64,000 nt of DNA. Origin: an uncultured Acidimicrobiales bacterium (GTDB lineage: Bacteria; Actinomycetota; Acidimicrobiia; Acidimicrobiales; Aldehydirespiratoraceae). Position 1 is the stretch's first letter. The number at the start of each line of letters is the position of its first letter. The position numbers and the translations under genes are program-made. Shown piece by piece: positions 9,930 through 20,018 of this stretch. The DNA is taken from positions 62,001 to 126,000 of the forward strand of contig CAJQPN010000005.1 of the NCBI GenBank assembly GCA_905480195.1, written 5' to 3'. The notes beneath the pieces were generated by a model that worked only from the letters and a program-made list of their open reading frames with translations, was not told the DNA's origin and did no database searches.

Positions 9930-10525
9930 CAGCCCTCCTTGTCGAGCTTCGGCTTGTGCTCGCCGCGCTCGCTCTCTTGGTAGGCCTTCCAAAGCGCGCC
10001 GGGAAGGAACTCATCGGGCTCGAGGCCGCGCAATCGCGCGATCTCGTCGGGACGACGCTGCGACTGAAGGCCGTTGATCGTCGCGCGGGCAACATTGATG
10101 TGGTTTGCCGATCCGAGCGACTTGCAGAGCACGTCGGCCACACCAGCTTCTTCAAGGATCGCGCGAGCGGCGCCTCCCGCAATCACACCGGTACCGGGAG
10201 CGGCGGGTTTGAGCATGACGCGGCCGGCGCCCAGCTGCCCGATCGTCTCGTGCACGATCGTGGTTCCGGCCATCGGCACGGTGAACAGGTTGCGGCGTGC
10301 TTCTTCGGTGCCCTTCTGGATCGCCAGGGGCACCTCCTTGGCCTTGCCGTAGCCGAGGCCGACCTGGCCGGCACCATCGCCGATCACCACGAGTGCGGTG
10401 AAGGAGAAGCGACGGCCACCCTTGACGACTTTTGCCACACGATTGATATTGATGACGCGGGACTCCCGGAGCCCTTCACCGCCATCGCGCGGGTTGTTGC
10501 GTTCGTCGTTGCGTTCGTAAGCCAT
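9929..10525 (-). CDS. rpsE: 30S ribosomal protein S5
   Basis: [46 protein letters not shown]... Confidence 0.97.
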   Translation of the reverse strand: MAYERNDERNNPRDGGEGLRESRVININRVAKVVKGGRRFSFTALVVIGDGAGQVGLGYGKAKEVPLAIQKGTEEARRNLFTVPMAGTTIVHETIGQLGAGRVMLKPAAPGTGVIAGGAARAILEEAGVADVLCKSLGSANHINVARATINGLQSQRRPDEIARLRGLEPDEFLPGALWKAYQESERGEHKPKLDKEG

Positions 10526-10890
10526 CAGAACTTCAGTCCTCCCTCGCGGGCCGCGTCGGCAAGCGCAGCGACCCGACCGTGGTAGCGGAAGCCACCTCGG
10601 TCGAACACGACCTCTTTTACGCCGGCTGCCGTGGCCCGTTCGGCCAGGAGCGCGCCAGCCTTGGAGGCCGCCTCGATGTTGCTATTGATCGGGCTGCGAA
10701 GTGCCGACTCGGTGGTCGACACAGCAGCGATCGTCACACCGGCGATGTCGTCGATGACCTGCGCCGAGATGTGTTTGTTGGAACGGAACACGGCGACGCG
10801 CGGACGAGCCGCAGTGCCCCGCATGGCCTTGCGGACCCGGTTGTGGCGCCGGATTCGAGAATCGCGACGCTTCTTTGCCATATCGGGCAT
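10525..10890 (-). CDS. rplR: 50S ribosomal protein L18
   Basis: [45 protein letters not shown]...; start revised (10890 or 10881). Confidence 0.95.
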   Translation of the reverse strand: MPDMAKKRRDSRIRRHNRVRKAMRGTAARPRVAVFRSNKHISAQVIDDIAGVTIAAVSTTESALRSPINSNIEAASKAGALLAERATAAGVKEVVFDRGGFRYHGRVAALADAAREGGLKF

Positions 10891-11429
10891 TACTTCGCCG
10901 CCTTTCCGGCCTTGCGAATGACGCGCTCGCCGGCGTACCGGATGCCTTTGCCCTTGTAAGGCTCGGGCTTGCGCCACTTGCGAATATCGGCTGCGACCTG
11001 GCCGACCAGCTGCTTGTCGACCCCTTTGACGAGGATCTGGGTCTGCTGGGGCACCTCGAACTCGATTCCCTCCGGCGCAGTGATGTTGACCGGGTGGCTA
11101 AAGCCGAGGGCCAGCTCGAGGGCGTTGCTGCCTTTCGCGGTGGCTCGATAGCCGACACCTTGGATCTGGAGTTCCTTGGTGAATCCTTCGCTGACTCCGA
11201 CGATCATGTTGAAGATCAGCGACCGCGACAGGCCATGGAACGCCTTCGATTCGCTGGACTCGTCGGGACGCTCTACGAAGAGCGTGCCTTCCTCTTCGCG
11301 GACGGTGATACCGCCTGGGAGCTCGCGTTCGAGCGTGCCCTTGGAACCCTTGACCGAGATCGAGGATCCCGAAATCGAGACTTCGACGCTATTCGGGATG
11401 GGGATGGGTGCGCTTCCTACTCGCGACAT
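10890..11429 (-). CDS. rplF: 50S ribosomal protein L6
   Basis: [35 protein letters not shown]...[13 protein letters not shown]; start revised. Confidence 0.96.
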   Translation of the reverse strand: MSRVGSAPIPIPNSVEVSISGSSISVKGSKGTLERELPGGITVREEEGTLFVERPDESSESKAFHGLSRSLIFNMIVGVSEGFTKELQIQGVGYRATAKGSNALELALGFSHPVNITAPEGIEFEVPQQTQILVKGVDKQLVGQVAADIRKWRKPEPYKGKGIRYAGERVIRKAGKAAK

Positions 11430-11439
11430 GGTTCGCTCC

Positions 11440-11844
11440 TCACCAGACGAAGCACAGGATTTCCCCGCCCATGCGGTTCTTCCGTGCTTCGCGGTCGGAC
11501 ATGAGGCCCTTGTTGGTCGACACGACCGCCACGCCGAGACCACCCTGCACGCGAGGGATCTCATTGCGCTGACGGTAAATGCGAAGACCGGGCTTGGACA
11601 CGCGTTTCAGACCGGAGATGACACGGGCCCGCTCGGGGCTGTACTTCATCTCAATCGTCAGCGTCTTTCCGGGCTTTTCACCGTTCTCAGCCTCGGAGAA
11701 CGAGGTGATATAGCCCTCGGACTTGAGGACCTTGGCGAGTGCCACCTTCTGCCTCGACGAGGGCATGGAGACCTCGTCGTGCATCGCAACGTTGGCGTTG
11801 CGGATGCGGGTGAGCATGTCGGAAATCGGATCAGTCATCGTCAT
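11440..11844 (-). CDS. rpsH: 30S ribosomal protein S8
   Basis: MTDPISDMLTRIRNANVAMHDEVSMPSS...GLGVAVVSTNKGLMSDREARKNRMGGEILCFVW. Confidence 0.97.
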   Translation of the reverse strand: MTMTDPISDMLTRIRNANVAMHDEVSMPSSRQKVALAKVLKSEGYITSFSEAENGEKPGKTLTIEMKYSPERARVISGLKRVSKPGLRIYRQRNEIPRVQGGLGVAVVSTNKGLMSDREARKNRMGGEILCFVW

Positions 11845-11860
11845 CGTTCAGCTCCTTCCC

Positions 11861-12046
11861 TCACCAACTGGCCTTCTTGACGCCCGGCAACTCGCCGGCA
11901 TGCGCCATCTTTCGCAGGCAGATCCGGCACAGGCCGAACTTGCGATACACCGACTTCGGCCGGCCACACCGGCGACACCGGGTGTACCCGCGCACCTTGA
12001 ACTTCGGCGTGCGCTGCTGCTTTTCCTTGAGTGCTTTCTTCGCCAT
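11861..12046 (-). CDS. rpsZ: 30S ribosomal protein S14 (type Z, zinc-binding)
   Basis: 61 aa with CRRCGRP...[22 protein letters not shown] (two CxxC). Confidence 0.96.
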   Translation of the reverse strand: MAKKALKEKQQRTPKFKVRGYTRCRRCGRPKSVYRKFGLCRICLRKMAHAGELPGVKKASW

Positions 12047-12049
12047 GGA

Positions 12050-12616
12050 TCACTGCCCCTCGCGTCGGAACGGGAAGTTGAACGCTTCAAGCAAGGCTTT
12101 GCCCTGCTCGTTCGTCTTCGCCGTGGTGACGATCGTGATGTCCATTCCCCTGGTGGTATCGACCTGGTCGTAGTCGATCTCGGGGAACATGAGCTGCTCG
12201 GTCACACCGAACGTGTAGTTGCCGTTGCCGTCGAAGGCCTTCGGCGGGAGGCCGCGGAAGTCGCGGATTCGAGGAATCGCCAAGGAGATGAGGCGGTCCA
12301 AGAACTCGTACATCCGGTCGCCCCGAAGGGTGACCTTGCAGCCGATGGCCTGACCCTCACGCAGCTTGAAGCTGGCGAGGCTCTTCTTGGCCCTGGTGAC
12401 GACCGGCTTTTGGCCGGCGATCGTCTCCATGTCGGAAAGAGCGCCTTCGAGAAGCTTGGCTTGGCCGACCGCATCACCGACGCCCATGTTCAGAACGATC
12501 TTCTCGATCTTGGGAACGAGCATGATGTTGTCGAGTTCGAGCGTCTCTTGCAGTTGCGCTCGGATCTCTTCCTTGTACTTCGTGCGAAGGCGAGGGGTGA
12601 GGGTTGCGGTGCTCAC
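12050..12616 (-). CDS. rplE: 50S ribosomal protein L5
   Basis: [41 protein letters not shown]... Confidence 0.97.
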   Translation of the reverse strand: MSTATLTPRLRTKYKEEIRAQLQETLELDNIMLVPKIEKIVLNMGVGDAVGQAKLLEGALSDMETIAGQKPVVTRAKKSLASFKLREGQAIGCKVTLRGDRMYEFLDRLISLAIPRIRDFRGLPPKAFDGNGNYTFGVTEQLMFPEIDYDQVDTTRGMDITIVTTAKTNEQGKALLEAFNFPFRREGQ

Positions 12617-12942
12617 TTGATCTCCTCTCCGGTGCGGCGGCAGATGCGAACCTTCGAGCCGTCGTCGTTGATCTTGTAGCCGACCTTGGTCGCCTTACCG
12701 TCCTTCGGGCTGATCACGGCGACGTTCGACACGTCGATCGGCATCGCCTTCTCGATGATGCCCCCCTGCTGATCGGCGCGGGTCGGAGCCTGGTGTTTCT
12801 TGGCGATATTGACGCCCTCGACGATCACCTTGCCCTTTTCGGGAATGGCATGAGCGACCACACCTTCAGCGCCCTTGTCCTTGCCGGCAAGTACGACCAC
12901 GCGGTCACCCTTCTTGATCTTCATGGTCTTCTTGGACATCAC
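12613..12942 (-). CDS. rplX: 50S ribosomal protein L24
   Basis: [45 protein letters not shown]. Confidence 0.96.
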   Translation of the reverse strand: MMSKKTMKIKKGDRVVVLAGKDKGAEGVVAHAIPEKGKVIVEGVNIAKKHQAPTRADQQGGIIEKAMPIDVSNVAVISPKDGKATKVGYKINDDGSKVRICRRTGEEIK

Positions 12943-13307
12943 AGGACCTCCGGAGCCAGCGACACGATCCGCATGAACTGCTTCTCACGCAGTTCACGAC
13001 CGACCGGGCCGAAGATGCGGGTGCCACGCGGCTGCTTCTGTTCGTTGATGAGCACAGCTGCGTTCTCGTCGAAGCGGATGTAGCTGCCGTCAGCACGACG
13101 CTTTTCCTTCTTCACGCGCACGACGACACACTTGACAACGTCGCCCTTCTTCACCTGAGCGCCTGGGATCGCGTCCTTGACCGTGGCGACGAAAACATCA
13201 CCGATCGAGGCGTAGCGACGCTTCGAACCGCCGAGGACCTTGATGCACAGGACCTCCTTGGCGCCCGAGTTGTCGGCGACCCGCAGACGAGATTCCTGCT
13301 GGATCAC
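12939..13307 (-). CDS. rplN: 50S ribosomal protein L14
   Basis: [59 protein letters not shown]. Confidence 0.97.
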   Translation of the reverse strand: MIQQESRLRVADNSGAKEVLCIKVLGGSKRRYASIGDVFVATVKDAIPGAQVKKGDVVKCVVVRVKKEKRRADGSYIRFDENAAVLINEQKQPRGTRIFGPVGRELREKQFMRIVSLAPEVL

Positions 13308-13573
13308 TTCGCACGCTCCAGGATCTCGACGAGACGCCAGCGCTTGTTCTTCGACAGGGGGCGGGTCTCTTGGACACGCACCCGGTCGCCGATGTTGAGC
13401 GTGTTCTCCTCGTCGTGGACGTGGAGCTTCTTGTTGCGCTGCACCGTCTTGGCGTAGCGGCGGTGACGCACCCGGTCGATGGTCTCGACCACTGCGGTCT
13501 TGTCCATCTTGTCGGACACGACGATGCCCTCACGGACCTTGCGTGCGTTCTCGCGGGTTTCGGTATCAGCCAT
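13304..13573 (-). CDS. rpsQ: 30S ribosomal protein S17
   Basis: [69 protein letters not shown]; start revised. Confidence 0.95.
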   Translation of the reverse strand: MADTETRENARKVREGIVVSDKMDKTAVVETIDRVRHRRYAKTVQRNKKLHVHDEENTLNIGDRVRVQETRPLSKNKRWRLVEILERAK

Positions 13574-13805
13574 CGGAAGCCTCCAACACTGCCTCTTCCA
13601 ACGATTCGGCATCGGTAATTTCGCGGGCCCGAAGCTCGGTCAGCAGTCGGGCGATTTCCTTCTTGATCTGCTTCATGCGGGCCGAATTCTCGAGCTGGCC
13701 GGTGGCGAACTGGAATCGCAGGTTGAACAGCTCTTCCTTTGCGTCCGACAACTTCTCGAGGAGATCGATTTCGCCGAGTTCGGCGAGGGCCTTGGCCTTG
13801 GCCAT
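13566..13805 (-). CDS. rpmC: 50S ribosomal protein L29
   Basis: [45 protein letters not shown]. Confidence 0.95.
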   Translation of the reverse strand: MAKAKALAELGEIDLLEKLSDAKEELFNLRFQFATGQLENSARMKQIKKEIARLLTELRAREITDAESLEEAVLEASDG

Positions 13806-14221
13806 TAGAACCCCTCCTCACGTTTCACGAAGCGGGCCTTGATCGGCAGCTTCTGGATGGCACGATTGATCGCTGCTCGAGCGATGTCCTCGTCGTGAAA
13901 CGAGAGCTCGAACAAGACTCGGCCAGGCTTCACGACAGCAACCCACTTCTCGGGGTTGCCCTTGCCCGAACCCATGCGGGTCTCGGCAGGCTTCTGTGTG
14001 ACGGGCTTGTCGGGGAAGACGTTGATCCACACCTTGCCGCCACGCTTGATGTGGCGGGTCATGGCGATACGGGCTGCCTCGATCTGGCGGGCGGTAACCC
14101 AACCGGGTTCGAGAGCCTGGATACCGAAGTCGCCGTAGGTGACTTCGGTGGCGCCTTTTGCAGCGCCGGCCATCCGGCCCCGGTGGTGCTTGCGGTGCTT
14201 GACCTTCTTGGGCATCAGCAT
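13805..14221 (-). CDS. rplP: 50S ribosomal protein L16
   Basis: [71 protein letters not shown]. Confidence 0.97.
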   Translation of the reverse strand: MLMPKKVKHRKHHRGRMAGAAKGATEVTYGDFGIQALEPGWVTARQIEAARIAMTRHIKRGGKVWINVFPDKPVTQKPAETRMGSGKGNPEKWVAVVKPGRVLFELSFHDEDIARAAINRAIQKLPIKARFVKREEGF

Positions 14222-14232
14222 GGTCGATTACC

Positions 14233-15141
14233 TCAGTCGTTCGCCCGGAAGTTCGGGGTCTCGCTCTGCTCACGAGTCGACGCTTCGATAGCGTCTTCCT
14301 CGTCGAGGAGGCGCTCGAACTCGGGGTCGGCTTCCTTGATCAGCGGTGCTGGCTCTTCGTCGACCTCGTTGTCGGGAGCATCCGTTTCGGGGGTCGACAC
14401 ACGCTTGCGTGCGGCGCTGGACACGACCTTGCGGGGCTTGCTCTGCCCGGACGTCTCACCCGCTGCCATCGCAGCCTCAAGGGTGGCCTTGTCTTCGGCC
14501 TGGGTCTTGTAGGGGAGAATGTCGCCCTTGTAGAGCCATACCTTGACGCCGATTCGGCCATACGTGGTCTTGGCCTCTCGGAAGCCGTAGTCGACATCGG
14601 CACGAAGTGTGTGCAGCGGTACTCGGCCCTCGCGGTACCACTCGGTCCGGGCCATCTCCGAGCCACCGAGGCGGCCTGAGCACTGGACGCGGATCCCGAG
14701 TGCACCGGCTTTCTGGGCGTTCTGGACTGCGCGCTTCATGGCACGCCGGAACGCCACACGACCAGCGAGCTGGTCAGCGATTCCTTGAGCGATCAACGCA
14801 GCGTCAAGCTCAGGCTGCTTGATCTCCTGGATGTTGAGTTGGACCTTGGCGTTGCCAGAGATCGTGGTGAGACCGGTCCGAAGGCGGTCGGCTTCGGAGC
14901 CACGACGGCCAATCACGATGCCCGGGCGAGCAGTGTGAACGTCAACACGCAGCCGTTCGCGGGTCCGTTCAACCTCAACGCGGCTGATCGCAGCGTGCGG
15001 CAGTTCGTTGAGCAAGTAGTCGCGAATCTTCCAATCCTCGACGACGTTGTCGGCGTACTCGTCACGATCGGCGAACCAGCGGCTCTTCCAATCGGTGGTA
15101 ATCCCGAGGCGGAAGCCGTACGGGTTGACTTTCTGACCCAT
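14233..15141 (-). CDS. rpsC: 30S ribosomal protein S3 with extended acidic C-terminus
   Basis: [36 protein letters not shown]...; ~70-residue acidic tail after [14 protein letters not shown]. Confidence 0.96.
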   Translation of the reverse strand: MGQKVNPYGFRLGITTDWKSRWFADRDEYADNVVEDWKIRDYLLNELPHAAISRVEVERTRERLRVDVHTARPGIVIGRRGSEADRLRTGLTTISGNAKVQLNIQEIKQPELDAALIAQGIADQLAGRVAFRRAMKRAVQNAQKAGALGIRVQCSGRLGGSEMARTEWYREGRVPLHTLRADVDYGFREAKTTYGRIGVKVWLYKGDILPYKTQAEDKATLEAAMAAGETSGQSKPRKVVSSAARKRVSTPETDAPDNEVDEEPAPLIKEADPEFERLLDEEDAIEASTREQSETPNFRAND

Positions 15142-15836
15142 CAGTCGGTCTCCTCTTCCTCGGGTTCCTCGGCTGGATCACCATCGTCGGCCAACTCACC
15201 GGCCACGACATCGATAGCCTTCTCGGCGTCGACGTCGTCGGCCTCGGCATCGTCGTTGACCTCAGCCAACGCAGCTGCAGTCGCCTCGACAATCTCAGAG
15301 GCCTGGTCTTCGACACTCGGTTCATCGTGGTCGTGGTCGTGGTCATGATCGTGATCATGCTCCTCGTCACGAGCCCGGCTCTGGGCAACACGGGCACGAC
15401 GAGCCTCCGCAGCCTGAGTCGAACCCGAACGGCCGGAGGCAGCCTCACGCTCACGAATCGCCTCGAGGGCTTCGTCGGAATAGCGGCTCACAATCACAGT
15501 GATGTGGCAGGTGCGCTTGCGGATGCGGGTGGCACGACCACGAGCACGGGGACGCCAGCGCTTGAGCGTGGGGCCCTCGTCCGCGTAGCACGCCGAGACA
15601 TACAGTTCTTCGGCGAGCTGGCTGTCGTTGTGCTCAGCGTTCGCAACAGCCGAGTCGAGCACCTTGAGGATGTCTTCGGAGATGCCCCGCTCGGAGAACT
15701 GCAGGATCTCGGCAGCCTCGGCGTAGGACTTGCCGCGGATCAGGTCGAGGACCTCACGGGCCTTGTAGGCCGAGCTGCGGACGTGCGAGGCCTTGGCGCG
15801 CGTGCCTGGACGCTCGTTGGTTTTGGTGCCAGCCAT
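15141..15836 (-). CDS. rplV: 50S ribosomal protein L22 with long His-Asp/acidic C-terminal extension
   Basis: [36 protein letters not shown]...[11 protein letters not shown] followed by ~110 extra residues including (HD)6. Confidence 0.95.
   Translation of the reverse strand: MAGTKTNERPGTRAKASHVRSSAYKAREVLDLIRGKSYAEAAEILQFSERGISEDILKVLDSAVANAEHNDSQLAEELYVSACYADEGPTLKRWRPRARGRATRIRKRTCHITVIVSRYSDEALEAIREREAASGRSGSTQAAEARRARVAQSRARDEEHDHDHDHDHDHDEPSVEDQASEIVEATAAALAEVNDDAEADDVDAEKAIDVVAGELADDGDPAEEPEEEETD
15324..15359 (-). repeat. Six tandem 6-bp units encoding an Asp-His repeat in the L22 tail
   Basis: atcgtg gtcgtg gtcgtg gtcatg atcgtg atcatg; minus-strand translation alternates His and Asp. 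Confidence 0.9.
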
Positions 15837-16114
15837 CAGCGCCGAGCCCCCTTCTCCTGGCCCGCATGGAACCTGAAGGTACGGGTTGGGGCGAACTCAC
15901 CGAGCTTGTGGCCGATCATCGCCTCGGTGATGTACACCGGGACGTGCTTACGGCCGTCGTGAACAGCCAACGTATGGCCGATCATGTCGGGGATGATGGT
16001 GGATCGGCGGCTCCAGGTCTTGACGACCTTCTTCTCGCCGGTCTCGTTCAGAGCATCGATCTTCTTCAACAGATGATCATCGACGAACGGACCCTTTTTC
16101 AGGCTGCGCGGCAT
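15836..16114 (-). CDS. rpsS: 30S ribosomal protein S19
   Basis: [48 protein letters not shown]; start revised. Confidence 0.97.
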   Translation of the reverse strand: MPRSLKKGPFVDDHLLKKIDALNETGEKKVVKTWSRRSTIIPDMIGHTLAVHDGRKHVPVYITEAMIGHKLGEFAPTRTFRFHAGQEKGARR

Positions 16115-16119
16115 TGCAG

Positions 16120-16956
16120 TTACCTCCGCGAACCGCGCGTCCGGCGACGGCGCACGATCAACTTGTCGGACTCTTGATTGGCACGGCGGGTGCGGCCCTC
16201 GGGCTTGCCCCACGGCGAAACCGGGTGGCGGCCACCAGAGGTCTTGCCTTCGCCACCGCCGTGCGGGTGGTCGACCGGGTTCATAACCACGCCGCGGGAC
16301 TGGGGCTTGACGCCCTTCCAACGGTTGCGGCCGGCCTTACCGATCTTGATGAGTTCGTGTTGGGCGTTGCCGACCTCGCCGACGGTCGCCCGACAGTCGA
16401 TCGGCACGCGTCGCATCTCGGTACTCGGGAGGCGCAGGGTGGCGAAATCGCCCTCCTTCGCAACCAGCTGGACTGCCGTGCCGGCCGAGCGGCCGAGCTT
16501 GGCGCCAGCACCAGCCTTGAGCTCGACGTTGTGGATCGTGGTACCGACCGGGATGAAGCGCAGTGGCAACGAGTTACCAGGGCGGATCTCGGCGCCCTGG
16601 CCGGACTCGAGTTTGTCGCCGACCTGCAGATCTCGCGGCGCCAAGATGTAGCGCTTCTCGCCGTCGTGGTAGTGCAACAAGGCGATGTTGCAGGTGCGGT
16701 TCGGGTCGTACTCGATGGTCGCGACCGTCGCCGGCACACCGTCTTTGGTGCGCTTGAAGTCAATGATGCGGTATTGCTGCTTGTGACCACCGCCGCGATG
16801 GCGGCTGGTCTTGCGGCCGTAGTTGTTTCGACCGCCGGTCTTGCCCTTGGGGGCGAGCAGGGTCTTTTCAGGCGTCGATGTCGTAATCTCGGAGAAGTCC
16901 GAACTCGTCTGGAACCGACGGCCGGGGCTGGTGGGCTTGCGCTTACGGATCGCCAT
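16120..16956 (-). CDS. rplB: 50S ribosomal protein L2
   Basis: [19 protein letters not shown]...[28 protein letters not shown]...[26 protein letters not shown]. Confidence 0.97.
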   Translation of the reverse strand: MAIRKRKPTSPGRRFQTSSDFSEITTSTPEKTLLAPKGKTGGRNNYGRKTSRHRGGGHKQQYRIIDFKRTKDGVPATVATIEYDPNRTCNIALLHYHDGEKRYILAPRDLQVGDKLESGQGAEIRPGNSLPLRFIPVGTTIHNVELKAGAGAKLGRSAGTAVQLVAKEGDFATLRLPSTEMRRVPIDCRATVGEVGNAQHELIKIGKAGRNRWKGVKPQSRGVVMNPVDHPHGGGEGKTSGGRHPVSPWGKPEGRTRRANQESDKLIVRRRRTRGSRR

Positions 16957-16958
16957 GA

Positions 16959-17249
16959 TCAGACCTCGAACAGATCGATCGAGTCACCCTCGGCGAGGGT
17001 GATGAGGGCACGCTTCTGGGAGGGCCTCTGGCCCCAACCGCCCGTGCGCCGGTTGCGCTTACGCTTCCCGGCCCGGTTGAGCGTGTTGACCTTGACCACG
17101 GCGACGTCAAACAGGGCTTCGACAGCGTCGCGGATCTCAGGCTTCGAGGCGCTCTTGGCGACCTCAAAGGTGTAAACGTTCTCTTCGAGGAGCCCGTACG
17201 ACTTCTCGGAGACGACGGGGCGGATCAGGACGTCGCGGTGGTCCTTCAC
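16959..17249 (-). CDS. rplW: 50S ribosomal protein L23
   Basis: [90 protein letters not shown]. Confidence 0.96.
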   Translation of the reverse strand: MKDHRDVLIRPVVSEKSYGLLEENVYTFEVAKSASKPEIRDAVEALFDVAVVKVNTLNRAGKRKRNRRTGGWGQRPSQKRALITLAEGDSIDLFEV

Positions 17250-17896
17250 TCTTCTTCCTCCGTGGAGTCGGCGGCAGAGCTGTTGCTCTCACCGGTGGGA
17301 AGTGTCGCCTCGGTGAACACAACGACATCAGCATTAAGGACGTCGTACGTGTTGAGCTCACCGACGTGCATGCAGTGCACAGTGGTGAGGTTCCGGAAGC
17401 TCTTCCACGCATTGGTGTCGTCCTTGCCAAGCACGACGAGGACCTTGCCTTCGGCCCCGATGGCGGCGAGGGCGGCGATGCCTGCCCGGGTACTCGGAGA
17501 CTCAAACTCCCACTTGTCGACGACCAGGACGTTGCCGTCTGCAGCCCGGTCGGACAGAGCCGAGGCGAGCGCCAGCTTGATCATCTTCTTGGGGGTCTTC
17601 TGGCTGTAATCACGGGGCTTGGGGCCGTGGGCGATACCACCGCCGACCCATCCCGGCGCCCGGGTAGTGCCGGCGCGCGACCGACCCGTACCCTTCTGCC
17701 GCCACGGCTTGGCGCCGCCGCCACGCACCTCACGACGGGTGAGGGTGCTGTGGGTACCGGCACGCTTGGCGGCGAGTTGGGCAGTGACGACTTGGTGCAT
17801 CACCGGCATGTTCGGCTCGATACCGAAGACGGCATCGGCCAGATCGGTGCTTCCGGCGGACTTGCCGGCCTGGGTGAGGATCGTGACGCTCGCCAT
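17246..17896 (-). CDS. rplD: 50S ribosomal protein L4
   Basis: MPVMHQVVTAQLAAKRAGTHSTLTRREVRGGGAKPWRQKGTGRSRAGTTRAPGWVGGGIAHGPKPRDYSQK. Confidence 0.96.
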   Translation of the reverse strand: MASVTILTQAGKSAGSTDLADAVFGIEPNMPVMHQVVTAQLAAKRAGTHSTLTRREVRGGGAKPWRQKGTGRSRAGTTRAPGWVGGGIAHGPKPRDYSQKTPKKMIKLALASALSDRAADGNVLVVDKWEFESPSTRAGIAALAAIGAEGKVLVVLGKDDTNAWKSFRNLTTVHCMHVGELNTYDVLNADVVVFTEATLPTGESNSSAADSTEEEE

Positions 17897-17898
17897 GA

Positions 17899-18537
17899 TC
17901 AGGCTCCCTTCACCGCGTTGCGGACGATGACGGTGGCGCCGCGCGCACCGGGCACGGAGCCCTTGATAAGCAGCACCTGCGCCTCGGGGTCGCTCTTGAC
18001 GACCTCAAGGTTGAGCGTGGTGACCTTGTCGTTGCCCATGCGGCCCGGGAGCTTCTTGCCTTTGAAGACGCGGCTCGGCGTGGCGCACTGGCCAACAGCA
18101 CCGGGCTTACGATGATTCTTGTGAGCGCCGTGGCTGGCAGGGGCGCCACCGAAGCCGTGACGCTTCATCGCGCCCGAGAACCCCTTGCCGCGGCTGACTG
18201 CGGTGACATCGACGAGTTCACCCTGCTCGAGGATCTCGGTGGAGATCTCCTGGCCGACAGTGAATTCGCTGACGTCATCGAGTCGTAGCTCGACGAGCCT
18301 GGTACCGGGCTCGACGCCCGCCTTGTCGAAATGCCCGGCCTCGGGCATGGTGAGCTTGCCGGCATCCTTCACGCCCTGCGTGACCTGAATAGCGCTGTAG
18401 CCGTCGGTATCAGGTGTCTTGACCTGAACGACGCGACACGGTGACACGCGCAGAACGGTCACCGGGACGATGCGGTTCTCGTCGTCCCAGACCTGCGTCA
18501 TGCCGACCTTCTCGCCGACGATCGCCTTGGTGGCCAT
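17899..18537 (-). CDS. rplC: 50S ribosomal protein L3
   Basis: MATKAIVGEKVGMTQVWDDENRIVPVTVLRVSPCRVVQVKT...; start revised. Confidence 0.96.
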   Translation of the reverse strand: MATKAIVGEKVGMTQVWDDENRIVPVTVLRVSPCRVVQVKTPDTDGYSAIQVTQGVKDAGKLTMPEAGHFDKAGVEPGTRLVELRLDDVSEFTVGQEISTEILEQGELVDVTAVSRGKGFSGAMKRHGFGGAPASHGAHKNHRKPGAVGQCATPSRVFKGKKLPGRMGNDKVTTLNLEVVKSDPEAQVLLIKGSVPGARGATVIVRNAVKGA

Positions 18538-18614
18538 GGTTGCTTCCTGTGGGTCATGCGAGGTCAAAAACCCCGCTACATCTCATCCGCGCATGCACTC
18601 GTGGAGTTCAGGCG

Positions 18615-18647
18615 AACGCTCCGCACGGGCAGGCCCGGCGGAGCGTT
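18615..18647 (-). promoter_or_regulatory. Strong hairpin in the rplC operon leader
   Basis: Perfect 10-bp outer stem AACGCTCCGC/GCGGAGCGTT plus inner CGGGC/GCCCG, 78 nt upstream of rplC. Confidence 0.5.
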
Positions 18648-18801
18648 GGATCGGTTTTGCCGCACGGTTCCCGAAGGCCTGCGCAGACGTCGATTACTGG
18701 TTCCCGGTACAACCCGGGCACGCAAGTAGTAGAGGCTATCCGGGTCACGGTGGGGAACCAACAGCCCGCACAAGAGAAAACGCAGACTAGGTTCGGCGCT
18801 C

Positions 18802-19962
18802 ATGGACCCGGAACACCTGCCAGAAACTCAAGACAGCACACCTGGGTCCGGCGAGGGCACCGGGCACGGCGAGGGCAAGGTGCCGAAATGGGTGATCAAG
18901 GCGATTGCCCTGTTCTGGGTTGGCTGGGCAGTCACCTACGTCGGCACCGGCATGGTCCGGAACCTGCGATCGCTGCTGGTCGTGATGCTGATTTCGCTGT
19001 TCTTGTCATTCGCCATCGAACCCGCGGTCAACCGGCTCGAATCGTGGGGTCTTCGGCGGGGGTTGGGTGTCTGGCTCGTCTATCTCTTCTTGTTGGTCGC
19101 AACGGTTGGTTTCTCCGCTGCGATCGGCACGGCGCTCGCAACTCAGATCAACAGCCTGATCGAGGAGGCACCGCGCTACGTCGACGACATGGAGGCCTGG
19201 CTGCAGCGAAACATCGACGAGGACATCGATCTGCAGCGGATCAGCGACGAGTTCGTCGAAGGTGGTGGTGCATCGGATCTGGCGACCCGCTTCGCCGATG
19301 ACGTCGTCTCGCTCGGCACCACGGTGCTCAACTTCGTGTTCCAGACCTTTACGGTGCTGTTGTTCACCTTCTATCTGGTGGCTGAGGGACCCCAGATACG
19401 ACGAAACGTCTGCTCGTTCCTCCAACCGAATCGCCAGCGTGCAGTGCTTGCGGTGTGGGATCTCGCCATCGAAAAAACCGGCGGCTACATCTACTCGCGG
19501 AGCATTCTCGCCGTGTTGTCAGCGGCGGCGCACTACGTCGCATTCACGATTCTCAGTGTTCCTTTTCCCGTGCCGTTGGCGATCTGGGTGGGGGTGATGA
19601 GCCAGTTCATCCCTGTCATCGGAACGTACTTCGCCGGTGCACTTCCGCTGCTCATCACCGTGGTCGACAATCCTCGTACTGCGCTGGGCGTACTGATCGT
19701 CGTGACCGCTTACCAGCAGCTCGAGAACTACCTCTTCGCGCCGCGGGTCACCGCCCAGACTATGGAGATCCACGTGGCCGTCGCATACGGTTCAGTGATT
19801 GCCGGTGGTGCGCTCCTCGGCGTGGTCGGTGCGCTCTTGGCGTTACCGTTCGCTGCGACGACCCAGGCGTTCGTGTCGGGCTATCGCCAACATTTCGAGG
19901 TCGAAGAGGACACACTGGCCGAGAGCGCCCAACGCCGGGACCGTCGCCGACAGCCCGGCTGA
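18802..19962 (+). CDS. AI-2E family transporter (PerM/YdiK-like membrane protein)
   Basis: Multiple TM segments; MSQFIPVIGTYFAGALPLLITVV...TAYQQLENYLFAPRVTAQTMEIHVAVAYGSVIAGGALLGVVGALLALPFAAT typical of the AI-2E_transport family. Confidence 0.85.
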   Translation: MDPEHLPETQDSTPGSGEGTGHGEGKVPKWVIKAIALFWVGWAVTYVGTGMVRNLRSLLVVMLISLFLSFAIEPAVNRLESWGLRRGLGVWLVYLFLLVATVGFSAAIGTALATQINSLIEEAPRYVDDMEAWLQRNIDEDIDLQRISDEFVEGGGASDLATRFADDVVSLGTTVLNFVFQTFTVLLFTFYLVAEGPQIRRNVCSFLQPNRQRAVLAVWDLAIEKTGGYIYSRSILAVLSAAAHYVAFTILSVPFPVPLAIWVGVMSQFIPVIGTYFAGALPLLITVVDNPRTALGVLIVVTAYQQLENYLFAPRVTAQTMEIHVAVAYGSVIAGGALLGVVGALLALPFAATTQAFVSGYRQHFEVEEDTLAESAQRRDRRRQPG

Positions 19963-20018
19963 TCCCCCCTATCGCTGCTCGGGAGGTGCCACTGCCTTGC
20001 GCTCGGACACAACCCCGA

